Below are positions 26,432 to 37,541 of a DNA stretch of 64,000 nt, piece after piece. A program made the position numbers and the translations under genes. The notes under the pieces were generated by a model. That model saw nothing but the letters and a program-made list of their open reading frames with translations. It was not told the origin of the DNA and searched no databases. Within the stretch, counting starts at the first letter, position 1; every line of letters begins with the position of its first letter. The DNA is from Terriglobia bacterium (lineage in GTDB: Bacteria > Acidobacteriota > Terriglobia > Bryobacterales > Bryobacteraceae): positions 558,001 through 622,000 of the forward strand of contig JAJPHN010000025.1 of assembly GCA_021325235.1 (NCBI GenBank), in the 5' to 3' direction.

Positions 26432-28978
26432 ATGGTCACAACAAAAGACAAAACGGATTCCAAACGACTGCCGATGATGCCGATACGGGATGTGGTGATC
26501 TTCCCGTTCATGATGACGCCGTTCGTGGTGGGCCGCGAATCGAGCGTCCGGGCGCTCGAAGAAGCGCTGCTCGGCGATAAGAAAATTTTTCTGGCAACTC
26601 AGCACGATGCCTCGGTGGATGAGCCGCGGCCGGACGAAATTTACTCCGTCGGCACGGTGGCGAACATCGTACAAAGCCTCAAGCAGCCCGACGGCAATAT
26701 CAAGGTGCTGGTCGAAGGTGTCGAACGCGGCAAAGTCATCTCCGTCAGCGAAGAAGAGGGTTACTTCCGCGCGGTGGTGCGCACGACTTCGTACAAAGTC
26801 GAGGCCGGTCCTCAGCTGGAAGCTTTGACCAGCCGCGTCACCACGCTGTTTGAGCAGTACGTCAAGCTGAGCCAGAACCTGAACTACGAAACCATGATCG
26901 CCGCCATTCGCGTGGACGATCCGGGCAAACTGGCCGATACGGTAGGCGCGAATCTGCAGCTGACCATCGAAGAAAAGCAGGAGCTGCTCGAAATCTTCGA
27001 TCCGGTCGACCGTCTGACGCGCGTCGCCGATCTGCTCGACATCGAGATCGAAAAGCTCAATGTCGATCGCACCATTCAGGGCCGTGTGAAGCGGCAGATG
27101 GAGCGGGCGCAGAAAGAGTACTATCTCAACGAGAAAATCAAAGCCATCCAGAAAGAGCTCGGGCGTGGCGAAAAGAGCGAAATCGATGAGCTGAAAAAGA
27201 AAATCGATGCAGCCGGGATGACCAAGGACGCGCACGAGAAGGCGATGGCCGAGCTGCGGCGTCTGGAAGGCATGCCGCCGATGTCGGCCGAGTCGACGGT
27301 TTCGCGCAACTATCTCGACTGGCTGCTGGCCGTGCCCTGGAAGAAGAAGAGCAAAGAGATTCGTGACCTGAAGTACGCGCGGCAGGTGCTCGAAGGCGAT
27401 CACTACGGGCTGGAAAAGATCAAGGAAAGGATCCTTGAATTTCTCGCCGTTCGCCGTCTCGTCCAAAATCCGAAGGGCTCAATTCTGTGCTTTGTTGGGC
27501 CTCCGGGCGTCGGCAAAACGTCGCTCGGTATGTCAATCGCCAAGGCTACCGGACGCAAGTTCGTGCGCTTGTCGCTGGGCGGCGTGCGCGATGAGGCGGA
27601 AATCCGCGGGCATCGGCGCACCTACATTGGCGCGCTTCCCGGGCAGCTCATTCAGATGATGAAGAAGGCGGGTACGAAGAACCCGATCATCATGCTGGAT
27701 GAGATCGACAAGATGTCGATGGATTTCCGCGGCGATCCATCCGCCGCCCTGCTCGAAGTGCTCGATCCGGAACAGAATTACATGTTCATGGATCACTACC
27801 TGGACGTCGAGTACGATCTGAGCCAGGTGTTTTTCATTGCGACAGCGAACGTGCTGCATACGATTCCGGCTGCGCTGCAGGATCGCATGGAAGTGATCCG
27901 GCTTTCGGGCTATACCGAACTGGAAAAGCTCGAGATTGCCAAGCGCTTTCTGGTGCAGAAGCAGCGCAAGGACAACGGTATTCCGGAAGATCAGATGGAA
28001 TTCACCGACGAAGGGCTGCAGTCGCTGATCACCTCGTACACGCGTGAGGCGGGAGTGCGCAATCTGGAGCGCGAAATCGGCAATCTCTGCCGCAAGGTGG
28101 CGCGCAAAGTCGTCGAGGCCCAGTCACCAGCCGAAGAGGAACTACCAGTGGCAGTGAGCGCGGAAGGCGAAGTGATCGAAGAGGAGGCGGCTCCGGCAGT
28201 GGAAGAGACTGCTGAGACTCCCAAGAAGAAAAAGAAGGTCAAGAAAGAAGACGCGCCGCTGGTGCCGATTGAAAAAGTGGTCATCAATCCGCCGACTGTA
28301 ACGGAGATGCTCGGGCCTGCGAAGTTTCGCGACACCGATCTCGACAAACAGAACGAGATTGGTGCGACCACCGGACTTGCCTGGACCGAAGTGGGCGGCT
28401 CGATTCTCACCACCGAGGCAACCGTAATGGAAGGGCGCGGCAAGCTCACCACCACCGGCAAACTCGGAGATGTCATGCAGGAATCGGCGCAGGCGGCGAT
28501 GAGCTACGTCCGCTCGCGCGCGCAATACCTGGGCCTGCCGAAAGACTTCTACCGGCATCTCGATATTCACGTGCACGTGCCCGAAGGCGCTATACCGAAA
28601 GACGGCCCGAGCGCGGGTATCACGATTGCGACCAGCATCTGCAGCGCGCTGACCGGCATTCCGGTTCGCTGCGATATTGCGATGACGGGCGAGATCACCG
28701 TGCGCGGCCGCGTGCTGCCCATCGGCGGCTTGAAAGAGAAGCTGCTGGCGGCGCACCGGCAGGGTATTCGCGAAATCGTTCTGCCCAAGGAGAACGAGCG
28801 CGATCTGGCGGATATTCCCGAGAACGTGCGTAAGGAGATGAAGCTGCATTTCACGTTCTCGATGGACGAAGTGTTGAAGATTGCGCTCGAGCGCGAGATC
28901 GTGGCGCTGCCGCTCGCGCCGGCGGCGACGGCTTCCGAGCTTGCGGCATCGCGGCCCGAAGATAATCTGACGCACTAA
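26432..28978 (+). CDS. lon: ATP-dependent protease Lon
   Basis: An 848-residue AAA+ serine protease from the ATG at 26432; an in-frame TTG at 26375 would add 19 residues. The N-terminal substrate domain starts [19 protein letters not shown]. Walker A is [12 protein letters not shown], and the catalytic dyad is Ser727 ([10 protein letters not shown]) with Lys770 (GGLKEK). Between the AAA+ lid and the protease domain, roughly residues 569-613, lies an acidic stretch ([18 protein letters not shown]) followed by a lysine run ([11 protein letters not shown]) that is absent from E. coli Lon. It degrades misfolded and regulatory proteins and lies 26 bases upstream of engB. Confidence 0.96.
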   Translation: MVTTKDKTDSKRLPMMPIRDVVIFPFMMTPFVVGRESSVRALEEALLGDKKIFLATQHDASVDEPRPDEIYSVGTVANIVQSLKQPDGNIKVLVEGVERGKVISVSEEEGYFRAVVRTTSYKVEAGPQLEALTSRVTTLFEQYVKLSQNLNYETMIAAIRVDDPGKLADTVGANLQLTIEEKQELLEIFDPVDRLTRVADLLDIEIEKLNVDRTIQGRVKRQMERAQKEYYLNEKIKAIQKELGRGEKSEIDELKKKIDAAGMTKDAHEKAMAELRRLEGMPPMSAESTVSRNYLDWLLAVPWKKKSKEIRDLKYARQVLEGDHYGLEKIKERILEFLAVRRLVQNPKGSILCFVGPPGVGKTSLGMSIAKATGRKFVRLSLGGVRDEAEIRGHRRTYIGALPGQLIQMMKKAGTKNPIIMLDEIDKMSMDFRGDPSAALLEVLDPEQNYMFMDHYLDVEYDLSQVFFIATANVLHTIPAALQDRMEVIRLSGYTELEKLEIAKRFLVQKQRKDNGIPEDQMEFTDEGLQSLITSYTREAGVRNLEREIGNLCRKVARKVVEAQSPAEEELPVAVSAEGEVIEEEAAPAVEETAETPKKKKKVKKEDAPLVPIEKVVINPPTVTEMLGPAKFRDTDLDKQNEIGATTGLAWTEVGGSILTTEATVMEGRGKLTTTGKLGDVMQESAQAAMSYVRSRAQYLGLPKDFYRHLDIHVHVPEGAIPKDGPSAGITIATSICSALTGIPVRCDIAMTGEITVRGRVLPIGGLKEKLLAAHRQGIREIVLPKENERDLADIPENVRKEMKLHFTFSMDEVLKIALEREIVALPLAPAATASELAASRPEDNLTH

Positions 28979-29004
28979 GAGCTCGTTGTTGTAGAAGGAC
29001 GCAA

Positions 29005-29607
29005 ATGGCGGTAATGGGAACGGCGAGGCCCGCAACGTTCATCACGAGCGCAGCGGACCCGGCTCAATTCCCACCCGCCCAAGAAAACGCGCCGCTGGAA
29101 GTCGCGTTTCTCGGAAGAAGTAACGTCGGTAAATCGAGTCTGCTGAACCGGCTCGCTGGAAAGTCCGGTCTGGCATTCACCAGTTCGCGGCCAGGCTGCA
29201 CGCAGCTGATCAATTTCTTCGCGGTCGAAGACGATCTGCGATTCGTCGATCTGCCCGGCTATGGCTACGCGCGCGTTTCGCTGGAAGAACGGGCGCAATG
29301 GAAAAAGCTCATTGAGAATTATCTGCGGACGAGGCCCAACCTGGCGCTCTCGTTCCTGCTCCTCGATGCCAGACGAGGATGGATGGACATGGACCTGGAA
29401 CTCAAGGACTGGCTCGAGTTCCACAACCGCCGGTATCAGGTGATCGTCACCAAGACCGACAAATGGAAAAGTAACAATCAGTTCAATGCAGGAATGGCCG
29501 CGATCGAGAAGCAAGTTCCCGGTCGGCAGCTGATTCCGTTCTCGGCCATAGACGGCCGGGGAGTGAGGGAAATTTGGCAAACCATCTCGAAGATCAAGAA
29601 CAAGTAA
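29005..29607 (+). CDS. engB: Ribosome biogenesis GTP-binding protein YihA/YsxC/EngB
   Basis: A 200-residue P-loop GTPase with G1 [14 protein letters not shown], a switch region [14 protein letters not shown]3 [10 protein letters not shown] and G4 VTKTDK, closing with SAIDGRG. It helps assemble the large ribosomal subunit. The order lon-engB is common in Gram-negative bacteria. Its 3' end overlaps the proposed rho start by 34 bases. Confidence 0.95.
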   Translation: MAVMGTARPATFITSAADPAQFPPAQENAPLEVAFLGRSNVGKSSLLNRLAGKSGLAFTSSRPGCTQLINFFAVEDDLRFVDLPGYGYARVSLEERAQWKKLIENYLRTRPNLALSFLLLDARRGWMDMDLELKDWLEFHNRRYQVIVTKTDKWKSNNQFNAGMAAIEKQVPGRQLIPFSAIDGRGVREIWQTISKIKNK

Positions 29608-31382
29608 CATCTCCCGCGGCTGTCACCGAAAGCCAGCCCACCGAGAAGCCAGAAGAGCGCGCCGCCGATATGGCCGCACGCGATAAGGAGAAAGAAAAGG
29701 AAGCGGAGGCGCCCAAAGCCGCGGCTGCGGCGGACGATCCGAAGCCGGCCGACGGAGGCGACACGAAAACAGCCGAGCCGCGTGCGGAAAAGCCGGCTGC
29801 CACGCGCGTACGCAGCGGCAACGGTAAGCCTAAAGCGGCCGGTGACGCTGCGCCAGCTGCCGCCGCCAGCGACGCCAGACCGAGCGATGTGAAACCCGCC
29901 GAGACGAAGCCGGCGGCGAATGCGGCCAATGCTCAGCAGCAGCCGCCTGCTCCGGCGCAACAGCCGCAAGCGGCACAACCGCAGCAGGGCCAGCCACAGG
30001 GGCAGACCCAACCGGCAGGCGGTCTGCAATCCTCCGTGCAGCAATCGTCCGGTCAGCAACCGCAACAGGGCTTCCAACGGCGTGGACGCCACTCGATCGG
30101 CAACACGCAGGGCGGTCGCAATGGCACCACCACGCTCGATCTGGTCGAGCTCAAGGATATGAGCATCCAGAACCTGAACCAGATCGCCAAGGATCTGGGC
30201 GTACAGGGCGCCGCCGGCCTGCGCAAGCAGGAGCTCATTTTCAAAATCCTCCAGACCCAGGCAGAAAAAAGCGGCCTTATTTTTTCCGAAGGCGTCCTCG
30301 AATGCCTGCCCGATGGCTTTGGCTTCCTGCGCGCGCCCGAGTACAACTATCTGCCCGGCCCTGACGACGTCTACGTCTCGCCCTCGCAGATTCGCCGCTT
30401 CGATCTGCGCACCGGCGACACTGTTTCCGGCCAGATTCGTCCGCCCAAAGAAGGCGAGCGCTACTTCGCGCTGATCAAAGTCGACGCCATCAACTTCGAG
30501 CCACCAGAGGAATCGCGCAACAAGATTTTCTTCGACAACCTGACGCCGCTCTATCCCGATAAGCGGCTCAAGCTCGAAACCACGCGCGACAACTTCTCGG
30601 GCCGCGTGATGGATCTGCTCACGCCCATCGGCAAGGGCCAGCGTGGTCTCATCGTGGCTCCGCCGCGTACTGGTAAGACGATGATGCTGCAATCGATCGC
30701 GAATTCGATTACGGCGAATCATCCCGAAATCAACCTCATCGTGCTGCTGATCGACGAGCGCCCCGAAGAAGTTACCGACATGCAGCGTTCCGTGCGCGGC
30801 GAAGTCATCAGCTCGACCTTTGACGAACCCGCGGCGCGCCACGTGCAAGTCGCCGAAATGGTGATCGAAAAGGCCAAGCGCCTGATCGAGCACAAGCGCG
30901 ATGTCGTGATTTTGCTCGACTCCATCACGCGTCTGGCGCGCGCCTATAACACCGTCGTTCCGCCTTCGGGCAAAGTCCTCTCAGGCGGCGTCGATTCGAA
31001 TGCGCTGCAGCGTCCGAAGCGCTTCTTTGGCGCGGCGCGCAACATCGAAGAAGGTGGCTCGCTCACGATCGTCGCTACCGCGCTGATCGATACCGGAAGC
31101 CGGATGGACGATGTGATCTTTGAAGAGTTCAAAGGCACCGGCAACATGGAAATCCATCTCGACCGCAAGCTGGTCGACAAGCGCGTGTTCCCGGCCATCG
31201 ATATCAACAAGAGCGGCACGCGTAAGGAAGAGCTGCTCATGCCGCGCGAAGAGCTGAACCGCGTCTGGATTCTGCGCAAGGTGCTCAATCCGCTCTCGCC
31301 GGTCGAGTCGATGGAACTGTTGATCGATAAGCTCGGCAAGACACGCAATAACGCCGAATTCCTCGCTGCCATGAGCAGCTAA
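29574..31382 (+). CDS. rho: Transcription termination factor Rho with long disordered N-terminal extension
   Basis: A 602-residue RNA helicase. The conventional Rho begins around residue 185 ([20 protein letters not shown]). The RNA-binding cold-shock-like domain follows ([20 protein letters not shown]). The ATPase has Walker A with Lys368 ([10 protein letters not shown]), a Walker B-type segment ([16 protein letters not shown]), and Q- and R-loop residues in [19 protein letters not shown]. The first 183 residues are low-complexity: a charged E/K/A/D segment, then a Q/P/A-rich stretch. I chose TTG at 29574 because the extension stays in frame with GAGGGA upstream; an ATG at 29670 would shorten it by 32 residues. 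Confidence 0.95.
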   Translation: MANHLEDQEQVTSPAAVTESQPTEKPEERAADMAARDKEKEKEAEAPKAAAAADDPKPADGGDTKTAEPRAEKPAATRVRSGNGKPKAAGDAAPAAAASDARPSDVKPAETKPAANAANAQQQPPAPAQQPQAAQPQQGQPQGQTQPAGGLQSSVQQSSGQQPQQGFQRRGRHSIGNTQGGRNGTTTLDLVELKDMSIQNLNQIAKDLGVQGAAGLRKQELIFKILQTQAEKSGLIFSEGVLECLPDGFGFLRAPEYNYLPGPDDVYVSPSQIRRFDLRTGDTVSGQIRPPKEGERYFALIKVDAINFEPPEESRNKIFFDNLTPLYPDKRLKLETTRDNFSGRVMDLLTPIGKGQRGLIVAPPRTGKTMMLQSIANSITANHPEINLIVLLIDERPEEVTDMQRSVRGEVISSTFDEPAARHVQVAEMVIEKAKRLIEHKRDVVILLDSITRLARAYNTVVPPSGKVLSGGVDSNALQRPKRFFGAARNIEEGGSLTIVATALIDTGSRMDDVIFEEFKGTGNMEIHLDRKLVDKRVFPAIDINKSGTRKEELLMPREELNRVWILRKVLNPLSPVESMELLIDKLGKTRNNAEFLAAMSS

Positions 31383-31494
31383 TGCTGCTCTCTTCTAAGG
31401 TGAGCAGCTAATATCGCTTTGCTCATGCGATTCGGAAGCCTTTCCGCAGATCCGGCCAGTTTTCGGCCGGTGCTTCAGGTGGCGCTTTAGCGCA

Positions 31495-33477
31495 ATGGGC
31501 CGCATTCGCATTCTCTCCGATAACGTCGCCAACAAAATCGCGGCGGGTGAGGTGGTGGAGCGGCCCGCCTCCGTTGCCAAAGAACTGCTCGAAAATGCGC
31601 TCGACGCCGGCGCGACCGAGATCCGCATCGACACGGAAAACGCCGGACGTCGTCTCCTTCGCATCGCCGACAACGGCTCCGGCATGCTGCGCGACGATGC
31701 CTTGCTCGCCTTCGAGCGCCATGCCACCAGCAAACTGAGCGACGCCAAAGACCTGCTCGCCATCGCAACGCTCGGCTTTCGCGGCGAAGCGCTTCCCTCC
31801 ATCGCGTCCGTTTCCCGCCTCTTGCTCGAAACCCGCTCGTCCGAAGAGCAGACCGGCACGGCAGTCGAAATCGCCGGCGGCAAGCTGCTGCGCTGCGACG
31901 AGATCGCGCGCACCACCGGCACCACCATCACGGTTCGCGATCTCTTCTACAACGTCCCGGCGCGCAAAAAATTTTTGCGCTCGGATCAGACCGAACTGGC
32001 TCATATCGGCTCGCTCGTCACCCACTACAGCCTCGGCCACGCCAACAAACGCTTCGAGCTCTATCACGAGGGCCGCACCCTGCTCTCGGTTGCACCGGTC
32101 GAAACGCTGCGCGAGCGCGCCTTTCAGGTCTTTGGCAGTTACGTGATCGACGACTCGGTCGAGCTTGCGCCGAAGACGCTCGAGCTTCCCCCGCACTCGC
32201 CGGACGACGAGCCCGCCCGCTTCGTTCTCGAAGGCCTCATCTCGGGCCCGCACGTGCAGAAGATGAACCGCAACTCGGTTTATCTATTCGTCAACGGCCG
32301 TCTCATTCGCGACAAAGTGCTGCTGCATGCCATTACGGCCGCGTATCACAACCTTATGCCGCCCGGCTGTTATCCGTTCGCGCTGCTGTTTCTGAACTGC
32401 GACCCCGGCGAAGTCGATGTTAACGTGCATCCCGCCAAGACCGAAGTGCGCTTCCGCCACAGCTCGCAGGTGCACGACTTCGTACGCGATTCGATCCGCG
32501 AGATCCTGATGGCGAGCCGCCCGGTTTCCGGCATTCCGCATTCCCACTCGCCGCATCCGGTATCGCCCGAGCCTGTTTCGACGCGCATCATCCAGCCCGT
32601 TCCCATGCAGCGCGCTGCCCATATCCCGCTCTCCGAATTTTCAGCGATGACGGAATCCGCCGCCGCGCTGCACTTTGAATACGAGAGCGAGCCGAAAGAC
32701 AACGACCTGCCGGAAGTTCACGTACCCTCGCTTTCGCTTGCCAGCGTGACCGTGCACACCGGCCTCGATGCCGCTTTCCCGGAACCCGCACCCATACGCA
32801 CCAGCAACACGCCGCGCATTCCCGACACGCATCGCGGTTTCGATCACGGCTTGAGTCAGGTGGACACGCAATGGAGCGCTCTCGATTCGCTCGCGGCGCT
32901 TCCCGATCTGCGCCCGCTCGGCCAGATTCACGACAGCTTCGTCGTGGCGGCCGGACGCGACGGCCTCTGGATCATCGATCAGCACGTCGCCCACGAGCGC
33001 ATTCTCTTCGAGCAGGTGCTGGCGCAACGCGCCGCCGGCTCGGTCGAAGTGCAGCAGCTCCTGATGCCCATCGTTCTGCAACTCACGCCCTCGCAGCAAT
33101 TCGAATACGCGCGCATCGCCGATGAACTGAATCAATACGGCTTCGAAACCGAGCCTTTCGGCCAGCGCACCATCGCGATCAAGGCCGCGCCCGCCGGTAT
33201 TAAATCGGCCGATATCGAACGGGTGCTTGTCGAAATCCTGGAAGTGGCCGAAAACGAGCTGCGCTCGGCTTCGCTGGAGGAAATTCGCCGCAACGTCTCG
33301 GCCACGATTGCCTGCCGTGCTGCGATCAAGATCAACACGCGTCTCGAACCGCAGAAGATCGAGTGGCTGCTCCAGGCCCTCGCCCGCTGCGAATACCCCA
33401 TGACCTGTCCCCATGGCCGGCCAATCGCGCTGCGCTACTCGACCCGCGACATTCTCAAGAGTTTTCACCGGATCTGA
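31495..33477 (+). CDS. mutL: DNA mismatch repair protein MutL
   Basis: A 660-residue GHKL ATPase of mismatch repair. The ATP-binding motifs are KELLENALDAGAT, RIADNGSGM, and TLGFRGEALPSIASV. A linker rich in Pro, Ser and His (about 340-470) leads to the dimerisation domain. That domain contains the endonuclease motif at residue 495, DQHVAHERILFE, fitting DQHA(x)2E(x)4E with Val for Ala. ACRAAIK and CPHGRP complete the nuclease site, so this is a nicking-type MutL independent of MutH. The gene follows rho after 112 bases. Confidence 0.96.
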   Translation: MGRIRILSDNVANKIAAGEVVERPASVAKELLENALDAGATEIRIDTENAGRRLLRIADNGSGMLRDDALLAFERHATSKLSDAKDLLAIATLGFRGEALPSIASVSRLLLETRSSEEQTGTAVEIAGGKLLRCDEIARTTGTTITVRDLFYNVPARKKFLRSDQTELAHIGSLVTHYSLGHANKRFELYHEGRTLLSVAPVETLRERAFQVFGSYVIDDSVELAPKTLELPPHSPDDEPARFVLEGLISGPHVQKMNRNSVYLFVNGRLIRDKVLLHAITAAYHNLMPPGCYPFALLFLNCDPGEVDVNVHPAKTEVRFRHSSQVHDFVRDSIREILMASRPVSGIPHSHSPHPVSPEPVSTRIIQPVPMQRAAHIPLSEFSAMTESAAALHFEYESEPKDNDLPEVHVPSLSLASVTVHTGLDAAFPEPAPIRTSNTPRIPDTHRGFDHGLSQVDTQWSALDSLAALPDLRPLGQIHDSFVVAAGRDGLWIIDQHVAHERILFEQVLAQRAAGSVEVQQLLMPIVLQLTPSQQFEYARIADELNQYGFETEPFGQRTIAIKAAPAGIKSADIERVLVEILEVAENELRSASLEEIRRNVSATIACRAAIKINTRLEPQKIEWLLQALARCEYPMTCPHGRPIALRYSTRDILKSFHRI

Positions 33478-33506
33478 AAAGGCGCGGCCTGCGATACCCT
33501 GAACTT

Positions 33507-34496
33507 ATGCCAAGCTCGCAGGAAATCTTCGCCGAAAAGCCCGTAGATGTCTCAAAACTCCCGTCTCTGCGCGCCGAAAATTTCCCGTACTCCGGGCCGC
33601 ATCCCTGGCTCGATCGGCCCGACGCCCTTGAACAGATCGACGCCAAAGTCGCGCGCGGCGAGATCACGCAGGCCGAAGCCGAGCAGTGCCGCTACTGGCG
33701 TGAGCACGGCTACATCATCCTCCCCAAACTCATCGAAGACGAAACGCTCGATAGCGTCTGGCAGGCGTACCAGCGCGCGGTCGATACAGGCGTGATTCCG
33801 CTGCAGCCGGAATCCATGGGCGAAAACGATCCCTGGCCCGGACGCTTTCTCGACCCGCATCAGAAGGTCGAGGAGTTCTGCCGCATTCTGCGCCACGAGC
33901 GCCTGCTCCACTGGATTCGGCTGCTGATGGAACGCGAGCCCGAACCCTTCCAGACCATCACCTGCCACAAAGGTTCGCAGCAGGGCGCGCATTCGGATTC
34001 GATCCACATGACAACGTATCCGCTCGGCTATCTCACCGCGGCATGGATCGCGTTCGAAGATATTCATCCGGACTGCGGGCCGCTCGTGTACTATCCGGGC
34101 AGCCATCGCCTGCCGTATCTGTTCAGCAAAGATGTCGGCATCTCCGAAGAGGAATTCAAGACCCGCAAGTACGCCTCGTATCACGAGAAATACGAGCCGC
34201 GCATTCAGCAGCTGATCGCCGAGTATGGTCTGGAACCGCACTATTTCCACGCGCGCAAAGGCGACGTGCTCATCTGGCACGCGAACCTGATTCACGGCGG
34301 ATCCATGCGCCGCAATATCGAGCTCTCGCGCCGCGCGGTGGTCTGCCATTTCTTCGTGAAAGGCTCATTCGCTTATCACGATCTGTCGGCATCCGAAACC
34401 AAGCCGTACTCGGGAACCTGCCTGCTGCGACCGCAGGAAGAACCCGCACCGGAACCAAAGAAGCGCAGCCTGCTCGATAAACTCTTCCGAAGCTGA
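33507..34496 (+). CDS. Phytanoyl-CoA dioxygenase (PhyH) family protein
   Basis: A 329-residue Fe(II)/2-oxoglutarate-type oxygenase. The iron ligands are likely in GAHSDSIHM (H-x-D) and HANLIHGGS (distal His), on a jelly-roll core (WIAFEDIHPDCGPLVYYPGS). A C-terminal basic tail (PEPKKRSLLDKLFRS) follows. The frame is open upstream inside mutL, but the ATG at 33507 begins the conserved sequence. Substrates of bacterial PhyH proteins vary widely (small molecules, lipids, secondary metabolites) and none can be assigned. Confidence 0.85.
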   Translation: MPSSQEIFAEKPVDVSKLPSLRAENFPYSGPHPWLDRPDALEQIDAKVARGEITQAEAEQCRYWREHGYIILPKLIEDETLDSVWQAYQRAVDTGVIPLQPESMGENDPWPGRFLDPHQKVEEFCRILRHERLLHWIRLLMEREPEPFQTITCHKGSQQGAHSDSIHMTTYPLGYLTAAWIAFEDIHPDCGPLVYYPGSHRLPYLFSKDVGISEEEFKTRKYASYHEKYEPRIQQLIAEYGLEPHYFHARKGDVLIWHANLIHGGSMRRNIELSRRAVVCHFFVKGSFAYHDLSASETKPYSGTCLLRPQEEPAPEPKKRSLLDKLFRS

Positions 34497-34503
34497 CAGC
34501 GCT

Positions 34504-35252
34504 TTGCCTCTCATCCTCCTCGCGGCGCTCGTTTATACCTTTCGCATCGTTCACGCCTATCCGCACGATACGCGCGCCTTCACGCAGGGACTCGAATACC
34601 GCGACGGCTATCTTTACGAAGGCACCGGCCTGAATGGCCGCTCTACGCTTCGCAAGGAAGAGCTCGAAACCGGCCGCGTGCTGGAAGAAATCGCGCTCCC
34701 CGAGCAGTACTTCGGCGAAGGCATCACAGTTCTGCCCGGGCGCATCCTGCAGCTCACCTGGCAATCGCAAACCGGCTTCATCTACAACCGCGATTCTTTC
34801 CGGCTTCTCAAAACCTTTCACTACGCAGGCGAAGGCTGGGGACTCGCCCACGACGCGCGCCACATTTACATGAGCGACGGCAGCGCTCAAGTCCGCGTAC
34901 TCGATCCTGAAACACTGGCCGAAGAACGCCGGATTGCGGTGCACGACGGCTCGCAGTCGATCGATCGCCTCAACGAGCTCGAATGCGTGCGCGGCGAAAT
35001 CTTCGCCAACATCTGGGGCTCGGATCGCATCGCTCGCATCTCACCGGAAGACGGCCGCGTTCTCAGCTGGATCGACCCACCGGTCTGCTCCCCGCTTCCG
35101 ACCGCACCGCCGAGACCGACGTGCTCAACGGCATCGCTTACGATGCGACCCGCAACCGCCTCTTCGTCACCGGCAAACTCTGGCCGAAGCTGTTCGAGAT
35201 CCGCCTCGGACCGCTGGAATCCGGTGAAGCGCACTCCGCGTCCGTAAAATAG
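34504..35252 (+). pseudogene. Glutaminyl-peptide cyclotransferase with a -1 frameshift
   Basis: The first frame from TTG 34504 reads as a plant/bacterial-type glutaminyl cyclotransferase: [61 protein letters not shown]. It catalyses N-terminal pyroglutamate formation on exported proteins. After SWID at 35074-35076 it degenerates into low-complexity sequence, while the conserved C-terminus ([31 protein letters not shown]) continues in the -1 frame to a stop at 35252. Restoring one C in the CCC run at 35076-35078 rejoins the frames. This is a true frameshift mutation or a single-base sequence error. The N-terminus could be a short signal peptide. Confidence 0.85.
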
Positions 35253-36266
<1,014 letters not shown>

Positions 36267-36283
36267 TCTCAATCATCTGCGCG

Positions 36284-36311
36284 AAAGGCGAGTTCCCGGC
36301 TCGCCTTTTCC
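36284..36311 (+). terminator. Probable terminator after gap
   Basis: AAAGGCGAG (36284-36292) pairs perfectly with CTCGCCTTT (36300-36308) around TTCCCGG, followed by TCC; flanking GCGCG and CGCGC could extend the stem. The T-tract is short, so termination may be partial. Confidence 0.6.
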
Positions 36312-36418
36312 CGCGCGGGTACTAGCACTACGAAGGCCTCAGCCTGACTGCATACCGTACGAGAGTAGAGGAAGCGCCGGTATGCGCAATCCCGTTTTCA
36401 TTGCTACTCTGGTCGCAG

Positions 36419-37417
36419 ATGAGAGTGCAAGCCATCCGGGATTCGATCTCTGCTGTTCGGCAGCAGTCGACCCAGCTCTATCTCAACTACTTCTCTCATC
36501 ACCCGCCGCGGCTAAATCCCGATTGGGAGATCAGCGAAAGCGAGCGCCGGGCCGTTCGCATCCTGTGGCCCAGCAAGTACGAATGGGCACCCGCCTCACG
36601 CTGGATGAGCTCGCTCATCAGCCGTTTTCCCCATCTCGTCCGCGTAGAACTGGTTGATAATATTCCGCAGCCCTACAAGGGCACTGTAGTCTTCGGCTTC
36701 GAGTACGAAGGGCGCCGCAGCGACGCCGCCATCGTTTACACCGATTACCCGGCGATTGATCCGGAGTGCATCCGAAACTGCGCGCTCTGCTTCAAGCTGC
36801 AGTACCAGCGCGAAGGCTACGGCCACAGCCACGTGATCCCGGGCGGCTATGTGGTCGATACGCCGCGCCTTTACATGTACCTGCCGCGTCTGCGCCAGGA
36901 GCGCAATCGCCGCGACTTCCAGTTCGACCTGTATGGCCGCTTCGGCCGCGATTTCGGCACCGAAATCCGCGAGCGCGCCATGTCCGTTCTCGAGTCGCAG
37001 AATCGGTTCCGGTTTGAAGGCGGCCTCAAGATTCTGCCGTACAAAGATTTTCTGCAGGAAACCGCGCGCGCCAAGCTGTGCCTCGATCTGCCCGGCCGCG
37101 GGGATTTTTGCTTCCGCCTGGTGAACTATCTCGCCATCGGCAGTTGTGTCATCGCCTTCCCGCATCGCAATAAGCTGCACGTGCCGCTTGTGCCCGGCAA
37201 GCACATCGTTTACACCAAACCGGATTTCAGCGATCTCGTCGAGCGTTGCGAGTACTACCTCGAACACCCCGCCGAGCGCGAAGAGATCGCTCGCAATGCC
37301 CGCGAGTACTTCGATCTCTACCTGCACAAAGACAATCTGGCCCGCTACTACATCCGCACCTGCATCGACATGCTGGCCCACAAGCAGATGCCGGCCAGAG
37401 CCGCTGTTGCGCGTTAG
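36419..37417 (+). CDS. Glycosyltransferase-like (exostosin/GT-B type) protein
   Basis: About 332 residues from the ATG at 36419; an in-frame TTG at 36401 is possible. The C-terminal half has LKILPYKDFLQETARAKLCL, then DLPGRGDFCFRLVNYLAIGS and HIVYTKPDFSDLVERCEYYL. This pattern is typical of glycosyltransferase C-terminal domains that follow an exostosin-like architecture. The N-terminal half has many Tyr/Arg residues and no clear motif. It lies alone between gap and the glycogen genes. The sugar and acceptor are unknown. Confidence 0.6.
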   Translation: MRVQAIRDSISAVRQQSTQLYLNYFSHHPPRLNPDWEISESERRAVRILWPSKYEWAPASRWMSSLISRFPHLVRVELVDNIPQPYKGTVVFGFEYEGRRSDAAIVYTDYPAIDPECIRNCALCFKLQYQREGYGHSHVIPGGYVVDTPRLYMYLPRLRQERNRRDFQFDLYGRFGRDFGTEIRERAMSVLESQNRFRFEGGLKILPYKDFLQETARAKLCLDLPGRGDFCFRLVNYLAIGSCVIAFPHRNKLHVPLVPGKHIVYTKPDFSDLVERCEYYLEHPAEREEIARNAREYFDLYLHKDNLARYYIRTCIDMLAHKQMPARAAVAR

Positions 37418-37420
37418 CTA

Positions 37421-37442
37421 CTTACAGTCGCATCTCTGTAAG
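37421..37442. repeat. 7-bp inverted repeat after the glycosyltransferase gene
   Basis: CTTACAG (37421-37427) and CTGTAAG (37436-37442) are perfect inverted repeats with an 8-base loop, immediately after the stop. No T-tract follows, so it may be an mRNA-end hairpin rather than an intrinsic terminator. Confidence 0.35.
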
Positions 37443-37541
37443 CAGTTCAAAACGTTCAAAGGCTTAGCTGAGCCGCGCGCCTAGCAAGCGGACTTTCGAG
37501 GTCTGCACAGCGTTAGTTACAGCTCCGATTCGCCGCTCGTG

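Noticed and set aside
29478-30893. A 471-codon open frame antisense to rho
   Set aside because: It mirrors the rho frame, has repetitive Leu/Arg/Gly composition and no recognisable domain. High GC yields many such antisense frames. The same applies to 23028-24311 (antisense to tig), 34887-36272 (antisense to gap) and 47960-49459 (antisense to ftsH).
33363-33506. PhyH gene starting inside mutL
   Set aside because: The extra 48 codons are an out-of-frame reading of the mutL C-terminus. The ATG at 33507 fits the family.
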